In this document: positions 57,768 through 64,000 of the stretch, in pieces | Position numbering within the stretch: the first letter of the stretch is position 1 | Layout of the letters: each line of letters opens with the position of its first letter | From: Cavia porcellus | Lineage: Eukaryota > Chordata > Mammalia > Rodentia > Caviidae | DNA length: 64,000 nucleotides | Assembly: GCF_034190915.1 (NCBI RefSeq) | Contig: NW_026947490.1 | Span: 67,507,494-67,571,493 of the forward strand | Direction: 5' to 3' | Translations under genes and position numbers: made by a program | Notes under the pieces: model-generated | Databases searched by the model: none | What the model was told of the DNA's origin: nothing | What the model saw: the letters and a program-made list of their open reading frames with translations, nothing else

Positions 57768-58160
57768 CTGTTGGGGGCCAGGAATTGTAAACTGCCATAG
57801 TATCTGTCCTGGGATCTTCCTGCCCTACTTGTCCTGTGGGCTGGCTTTGGGATGCGGAAATCACCTTTCTCTCAGCCAGGAAATTAGCACCCAGGTGTGG
57901 GGATGGATCTTGGCTTGTTTCCTTTGTGATGTTAAACTCGCCCATTCTGCCACAGTCCGCACACCGCTCCAGGAAGAGAACCAGACCCCTGGCCTGCACT
58001 GGGTGATAAACAGAGGCTGGCTAGGGGTGTCTTTGTCTCGGGACCCTTGAAGCGCTGACCTCACAGCATTACTAAATACCTCTCTGGCTCTTGCTTCATC
58101 TTTTAGCATTCCTCTCATGGGGGCACTTGGGAATCTTGACCAGGTCTCCAATAAAACGTA
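57768..58160 (+). mobile_element. Candidate solo LTR
   Basis: Abrupt change from AT-rich LINE to mixed sequence beginning 'tgttgggggccaggaattgt', with an AATAAA near the end (about 58151). The start resembles ERV2-class rodent LTRs. No matching terminal CA or target duplication confirmed. Confidence 0.35.
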
Positions 58161-58231
58161 ATGAAAATAAGATTGGCCATGCATTGATAATCATAGAAAC
58201 CAGGTGATAAATACATGGGGGCTCATTATTA

Positions 58232-58325
58232 AAATACCTTTGGGGGTTGGGGGTGTCTCTCAGTGATAGATGCTTGACGAGCATGTGCAAGGGCCTGGCT
58301 CAGACTGCCACAACAAAAATAAATG
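58232..58325 (+). mobile_element. ID SINE, older type
   Basis: 'gggggttgggggtgtctctc', 'gatgcttgacgagcatgtgc' and 'aagggcctggctcagactgc' then 'cacaacaaaaataaa'. Confidence 0.75.
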
Positions 58326-58478
58326 AGTAAGTGATTAAATATACTTGTATATGTTTGAGATTTTCTATAATAAAAAGTTTCATTTTTGTTTTGCTTTTAT
58401 GCAAAGGATAACTTTAGAAAAGTCCATGAGGATAAGCAAAGCAGGGAGCAGAAGAAAGTGTAAGAGGATAGGAAAAAA

Positions 58479-58965
58479 TGTTGCAGGCAGCTGAGTTAGT
58501 TAGAAATATTATAGGCAGTGAGACAGGGCTGGGCCCTCAAAGGAGCCAATGCAGAGGAGCAGATACCGTGCAACTGTGGGGGAGACAGGCACCTCCTGCT
58601 GGGGTCAGGCCTCAAGAAAAAAGAACAAATGCATCCACATCTCAAAGACTGATATTCTAAATAGTTCCCTGTCACTCTGAGGAAGCCAGGAGCCACCATT
58701 TTAACTCCCTAGGGAAGAGTCACTGCTCCTTAAGAATGCACACTTTCTATGTGACTCGCTTCCCCATTTGTCCCTAATGTAATCAATTTTACCTGAACTG
58801 TTAATCTTATTGGCTAACTATAGTTATATCCCTTGGCAACCTGCTTGGGACCCCTTCTATCTCTCTCAGACAGAAGCTTTCTTTTTCTCAATAAATATAT
58901 TCTACTCTTAACCTCCAATGTTCCTAAAATTCATTCTTCAATTTTAGAGGACACGAACTCTACTG
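58479..58965 (+). mobile_element. Solo LTR, ERV1-like
   Basis: U3-like GC-mixed body, 'gcaacctgcttgggacccct', then AATAAA at 58890-58895, then 'attcttcaattttagaggac' and 'acgaactct', the usual 3' end of gammaretrovirus-like LTRs. No internal retroviral genes next to it. Boundaries approximate. Confidence 0.55.
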
Positions 58966-59099
58966 GACATAGTAAATTGGGAGTTTCATTCCTCTCTGTC
59001 AAAAAGACCCTAATTTAGTGATTTAGAAAGGGATTTTATGAACTGAAAGCATACCTGGCATTTTTCTATTAGGCAGTCTTACTGTACTGAAAGGATTTT

Positions 59100-59500
59100 G
59101 GCCCATTTGGGACACTGTAGCTGGTGAAAAGCCTTGGAGGTGGAACCAAGGGGCTCCATCTTCCCCTCCCCTAGGAATTTACCTGTGGTGCAAAATGAAT
59201 ACCAATGGGCTATCTGTGTAACAGTAATGTCTCTTAGGCTCCACCCCAAACCTAAATTACATGTATGCCCCCACTCCAGGTGTCCAACGGAGAGATTGCC
59301 AGACCCCAGAGACAATACCCAACCCGGTGGGTCGGGGGTTCTCTCCCTGCATTCTTTTTTTTTTTTTTTTTTGGTCTTTTTCATTTTTATTGGTACCAGG
59401 GATCGAACTCACGATTGCCTGCTTGCAAGGCAGGTGCTTATGCTGCTGAGCTAAATCCCCAGCCATTCTTGAAATAAAGGTCATTTTATATTTCATACTT
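59100..59500 (+). mobile_element. LTR-like repeat, copy A, split by an ID
   Basis: 'catcttcccctcccctagga', 'atttacctgtggtgcaaaat', 'tgtatgcccccactccaggt' and AATAAA at 59473-59478. Aligns well with the reverse complement of 62050-62340. The ID at 59357-59463 sits just before the polyadenylation signal. Confidence 0.65.
59357..59463 (-). mobile_element. Young ID SINE with target-site duplication
   Basis: Reverse-complement ID with 'attggtaccagggatcgaac' and 'gctgagctaaatccccagc'. Flanked by 'cattctt' at 59350-59356 and 59464-59470. Copy B of the host repeat shows the unoccupied site ('atattcttagaataaag'). Confidence 0.95.
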
Positions 59501-59502
59501 CT

Positions 59503-59610
59503 GGGGCTGGGGATTTAGCTCAGTGGCATAAGCACCTGCCTTGCAAGCAGGCAGTCGTGAGTTCGATCCCTGGTACCGATAAAAATGAAAAAGACAAAAA
59601 AAAATTATAT
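59503..59610 (+). mobile_element. Young ID SINE with 15-bp target duplication
   Basis: Near-consensus body: 'ggggctggggatttagctca', 'cttgcaagcaggcagtcgtg', 'agttcgatccctggtaccga' and tail 'aaaatgaaaaagac'. Flanks 'atatttcatacttct' at 59488-59502 and 59611-59625 are identical. It lies 39 bp from an ID in opposite orientation. Confidence 0.96.
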
Positions 59611-59625
59611 ATATTTCATACTTCT

Positions 59626-61703
59626 TATCTTTGCAGCCGCACCACAATTCTATCAGTATGACCCAAAGGAACTACAGCAAAAATAAAATAAGTAGGAAAG
59701 CAGTGGGTGAAAACTGACAGACATTCAAGGAAAATTAAATTAGAAGTAGTTAGTGATTTAACAGCCCACAGAACAAAGACAATGAAATATGCTGAGTTAA
59801 CCTAAAATCCAGTCAACTCTCCTTTATCTACAGAGTTGAGGGGATTAGATACCCTAGTTCAGCCAGTTCCATAGGCAAAAAATCATTTATTTAAAAATGG
59901 TTGCTTCTTGAAGTAATAAACAGAACAAAACTTGGCACCTCTTTTAAGCCTCTTCCTTTTAGCTGCGGGTTTGGCTTCCTGAGCACACATTTGCCGAACT
60001 CTGGAACCGTGATTTCTTGAGTTTCTTCCATTCACATCATTTCATTATTCCCAGTTCGCGTCTTCTTTCTGCAGGCAAAATAAGGCTCTTCCATGGGTCT
60101 GTGGCATTTTGGGCCATGGTGTTACAACTACAAAAATGACAAAATAGGACATTATTTCCAGACTTGGGAGTGGACGATCATAGCAAGAGATGAGTCCTGT
60201 ACTCTCTAAGCAAGCAAACTTCTCTTTAACTTGTCAAGAAACATCACTGAATTTGGAGCCAATCCAATTAACATTTAGCAAGCTTAATCCAAAGACGGTG
60301 ATTCGGGCTGTAGGAGGCTGTTAAATGTATCACTGTAACTCTAGGCCAAGGCTGTATCATGTGGATATCCTCCTGGAAGTCATCACAAAAACAGCTGAGT
60401 CCTGCACAGTGTGGGAGTAGCACAATCTCAGGGCACCACCTCCCGGGCGGCACCTCCAAGCTCAGGAACAAGGCACTGGCCTCTGCAGGCGATCTCAGGA
60501 TACTGAGGTGGCAGCGGAATGGAAGGAGGTGATACAAGGATCAGATGGTTGTTGCTTGGTATTTCCCCTTCTGCCTTTAACATTTATGTGCACTGGTTTC
60601 AACGACAGTTCAGTGGGAGGCAACGATGAGTTAAAAAAAAATATGAGAATGGTTTAATTCTCCTTTATCTAGGTCCATTTTTCTCAACAATGGGATTCTT
60701 ACTTAGACCACAGAAATCTAAAGGAATCAACCCTCATTCCCAAAAGATGCCAAGTCAGGCTCCACTTTTTCCTCTGGGTCACTGTAATCCTCTGCCAGCA
60801 TGCAGGGTGACTGAACAATGAACTACCTTCCTTATCTAAAGCCAAACCCCAGTCTCACTCTATCCTGATAAAGGACAAACCTCCATCCTGTCTAACAAAG
60901 CCCATTGTAATGAATGGCCTGTGATACACAGAAACTATGTATTTGTTGTGGGATGACTTTACAATAGACTGCCAGTATTATCAAAGATTTGGAAGAATCC
61001 TACCAACTAGATTTCCTTAACTGCATAGTAGTTATCAGTCCCAAAGTCATCACTTCGGGGAGACAGGTTGTCTTCATCAAGGTGCCCTTTGCAAACCAGT
61101 GCAACATCCATCAGGGCCTCACTTGTTTCTTTTTGCAGTCACTGCTACTGGGACTAGCTCTGTGCAGAGCGTAATCAGCAATGCCATTTAGGGAACTCAG
61201 AGCAGGGTCCCTAAGCCAGCCTTGACAAGACAGTTGACACATGGAAACCAGCTTGCCAATTCCCAAAGTAGAGGAGACAGTCAATAACCCACAGGGCAAA
61301 CCTGTGGCCTTGGCAGAAGTGAACTATGTATCCCTCATAGTTCCCTTGGGCTGATGACTCCAAGACCATCTCAGGCTGCCCCATGGGCTGGGCTCCACCC
61401 CACACCTCCTCAGTCAGCTCCCTGCACCCCCTGATTTTCTTCCCTGGGCTCCACTCCTGCTCCCAGGCTGTGCCTAGCAGTGCAGCATTTGTACCCCAGC
61501 CCTGCCTCCACCACAAACCTGCTTGCACAAAAACTCAGGCTGAAACAGAGCTCTCAAATTCGGCAGCCTCCGGGGTCCAACTGGCTTTTCACTTGGTCAA
61601 GTTCTGAGACAGAGCAAGGAAAAGCATTCAGTGTCAGTGAAGAACAACTCTTATTTACATTCTCAAGAGCATGGAGATTAGGAGTCCTCGTTGTGTGGAT
61701 GGA
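59626..61703. other. Unassigned intergenic DNA
   Basis: 2 kb without recognised repeats. Short frames (for example 60989-61174) have no known motif. Not called as genes. Confidence 0.4.
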
Positions 61704-61812
61704 AGAGAAAGGAGGAAGCAAGTGGGGGAATAAGGGAATGCAGGAAGAAAAAAGAAAAAGCAAAAGGAAAAGAAGGGAAGGGAGAAGAAAGTGCAGAGGA
61801 AGAGGGCAGGAC
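61704..61812 (+). repeat. Purine-rich tract
   Basis: Long GA-rich run followed at 61813-61850 by a CT-rich run. It produces spurious charged frames on both strands. Confidence 0.8.
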
Positions 61813-62049
61813 TTCTCCCTCCTGCTCCTCACACTCCTCCTCCTCCTAGCTCACCAGGCTGGCATGGCTGCGCCTCCCAGGGCCAGCCGTCTGCCTGTGC
61901 AGTAGCTTCCCCCCACCCCTCTTCACTCTGTTGTGATCTCTCTTCGCGACCCTCTCATTTGGGGGTGTACAAGGCATTGAGGCCATGGAGAGAGCTAGGA
62001 AAATCAAGCTTGTCCCATGTGATGATAGATAGCTATGTACTGCTTGAAT

Positions 62050-62340
62050 CTTTCTGATAGGATTTTCAGCACAATTAGAAGAGAGAAAATATACTATAAA
62101 AGTGGCCTTTATTCTAAGAATATGGAGAGAATCCCAGGACCACTGGGGTCTGGCTTTCTCTGCCACACAGGTGGTATGGGGGGCATGCATATAGCTTTGG
62201 TCTGGAGTGGTGCCTAAAGGGGATATCGCTGATACACAAGCAGCCAATTGGAATTCATTTCGCACCACAGGTAAATTGCTTAGGGGCGGGGAAGATGACC
62301 TCAAGGTAAACGTCCCTTGGTCCCACCTCCCACTGCTGTA
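62050..62340 (-). mobile_element. LTR-like repeat, copy B
   Basis: Reverse complement contains 'aatttacctgtggtgcgaaa', 'atgcatgccccccatac' and AATAAA (62108-62113 on the plus strand as TTTATT). Similar over about 230 bp to copy A at 59.1-59.5 kb and uninterrupted. Confidence 0.65.
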
Positions 62341-62744
62341 GTGTCCTATCTAGGGCAAAATCCTTTCACTTTCAACCTTCCCATGTTTAAATGATGAGAA
62401 TAGAAACTGATCAGTCTTTCTCAGGTGCCAATTTTATCCCATCTTCTGCCTGAGGAACGAAGTACAACTACCCTGCAATCATTTCAAGTCCCCAGCCCTT
62501 CTCCTTGTGTTAGCCTTTGTTTAAGAGTCCCCTGGGGGTTGCCCTGAGCCTTGCCAGCTCCCTGCCCTTCCCTGACTTCCTCCAACCTAGTGTCCTCCTC
62601 GGGTCTCATCCGGCTTCCCGCAGCCACTGGGCCCCAAGCACCTTTACTGTGTTCCTTGTGCCTGGTGCAGCCCCCAAGACACGGTGCCCACTTTGCCTCT
62701 CTGGGACCGCATTACAGCTGCCTCCCTCCCCCAGGAACACAGTG

Positions 62745-62806
62745 AGCCTGGGGTGTGGCTCAGTGGTAGAGGACTTGTCCAGCATGCCCACCCTTGCACA
62801 AAACTA
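62745..62806 (+). mobile_element. ID SINE, 5' portion
   Basis: 'gcctggggtgtggctcagtg' and 'gtagaggacttgtccagcat' match the older ID type; the B-box half is mostly gone. Confidence 0.7.
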
Positions 62807-63014
62807 GTATGTAGAAAGAAAGGTAGGGGTAAAATAACCAGGAAAATATGGTAAACAAAGGCATGGTTTGTTATACAGCCTTTCCCCTGGTCAGAACCAT
62901 TGTGGTTCAGTCTTCTTTCTCTTCCTGATGTAGAGGGAGAGACCCACTCACAAAAGGAGGCTTCCTATCTCCAGTTGTGTTTCTCTTATAAAAAAATAAC
63001 TTCTGCAGGACTCT

Positions 63015-63165
63015 TGGAGAGGCAAGATGATGCAAATTTGTGCCCAGCCTGGGAAATTTAGCAATTTACTGAAATCCTGTCTCCAAACAAAACAATGTGA
63101 AAGGGCAGGCAATGTAACTCAGTGCCCTGGGCTCAATCCCCAGCACTGAAAAGAAAAAGATATAG
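63015..63165 (+). mobile_element. B1-dID dimeric SINE, 5'-truncated
   Basis: A B1 remnant ('cccagcctgggaaatttagc', 'aaatcctgtctccaaac') is followed by an ID half ('gggcaggcaatgtaactcag', 'ctcaatccccagcactg'). Confidence 0.75.
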
Positions 63166-64000
63166 CAGGGAGTAACTTTAGGGCTGCAGTTACTCAAAAT
63201 AATCTGCTCAAAATAACCCTAAAGCCAGAAAGGCACGTTTGGGGGTAATATGGTTTGGTCTCCTAAGGTCATGTTTTGGGGTGCTGTGTCCTGGCTCCAC
63301 CTCCCCGAGGCTGTAAACTCTTGCTGGTTATGGGTCTAACTGAGTCTTTGTTTCCTTTAGACACAAACCAGATACAATCTTCTATAAGTACTAAAGAAAG
63401 ACTGCTATGATAACCTGATTTTAGGCTGAACTTAGCTCCTCGAAGCTGCTCCTCGCTGGAGTCTGGAAGTCTCCGATCACTGCCATGTTTTGTTTACTTC
63501 TTCCTGTTGTCATTTGACTGTCGGTGAATTTCCAGGGACGCAGAAGTGATGCCAGCCTTGACAGAGAGGAGAGCAGGCTGGAGATCTGTCCCGTCCTGAT
63601 TGACAGGCTCCTGTTGAAGTTCGAGAACCTTCCTTGCACTGCTTTCCTGGCTGCCAGTGGAGCGCTGCTGTCTTGTCCCCTCTACTGACCTGGCTGCCCT
63701 GTGACATCTCCCTGGTGCAGCCAACTGGTGGCCACGTGCAAGCGGCGGAGGGACAGGCACGGTTTTCTTGCTTCTTCACCAGTGTAGCGTTCTCTTCTGG
63801 AACCCAGAGAATCTGAAAGGTAGAGCCCCCGTCAAACCCTATGGCAGCCACTTTTATGGCCCCACAAGAAAAACCATGAGAATCTTAGAGTTTGCTCCCC
63901 AAACTCCTGCCCGTCCACTGCCTTCAGTACCAGCTAATTCTCTTCGGAATCCTCAGGCAACAAGATAACACTCCCACAGCAGTGCCTTTGCCTCTATCCA
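63166..64000. other. Unassigned intergenic DNA
   Basis: Overlapping frames of 60-113 codons on both strands at 63421-63968 have no recognisable protein and shadow each other. No gene called. Confidence 0.4.

Noticed and set aside
57768..59500. A complete endogenous retrovirus between LTR-like blocks
   Set aside because: The LTR-like blocks differ from each other and no gag, pol or env similarity lies between them; they look like separate solo LTRs.
59503..59580. tRNA gene
   Set aside because: A and B boxes are present, but the rest is an ID SINE with A-rich tail and target duplications; no full cloverleaf.
60989..61174. Short frame looking like a membrane-type protein
   Set aside because: Only 61 codons, no homologue recognised, no supporting splice or regulatory context.

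Overview
The window is mammalian nuclear DNA with no gene I can support: no recognisable coding exon, processed pseudogene, tRNA, rRNA or other RNA gene. The repeat content points to a rodent. Three things are seen directly: many ID SINEs (tRNA-derived, with A- and B-box-like motifs), B1 SINEs carrying the ~29-bp internal duplication typical of rodents, and fused B1-ID dimers (B1-dID). No B2 or B4 elements of mouse-like rodents were recognised. B1-dID is known from non-muroid rodents. The youngest ID copies end in a 'tggtaccgataaaa' plus 'gaaaaagac' tail that I associate, from memory only, with hystricognaths (guinea pig or mole-rat type). The species call is therefore an inference.

Layout. 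0-8.2 kb: MaLR-type LTRs, B1 and ID copies in otherwise unassigned DNA. 8.5-9.9 kb: the 3' part of a decayed LINE-1 (+). 11-13.9 kb: LTR relics, a B1-dID and a CpG-containing alternating purine-pyrimidine tract. 14.6-18.6 kb: almost repeat-free. 18.6-24.1 kb: dinucleotide repeats, a dense SINE cluster and a MER5A-like DNA transposon. 24.6-26.2 kb: ancient LINE-1 pieces (+), one split by a young ID with target-site duplications. 26.4-28.6 kb: unassigned, SINE-poor. 28.6-31 kb: LINE-1 (-), MIR relics and two head-to-head mariner transposase relics. 33-40 kb: mixed LTR, ID, mariner, MIR and hAT relics and LINE-like DNA. 40.6-44.0 kb and 46.1-50.0 kb: two further repeat-poor blocks. 50-59.6 kb: an AT-rich graveyard of ancient LINE-1 (-) with most of the young ID insertions. 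57.8-62.3 kb: several LTR-like sequences, including two copies of one family in opposite orientation. 62.7-64 kb: minor SINEs.

Nothing here works together as a gene system. The biologically interesting parts are the repeat-poor blocks, which could hold conserved regulatory sequence (unproven without alignment), and the insertion history readable from nested elements. I found no undescribed biological system. Repeat family names were assigned by recognition, not by a database search, and most boundaries are good to about 5-20 bases.
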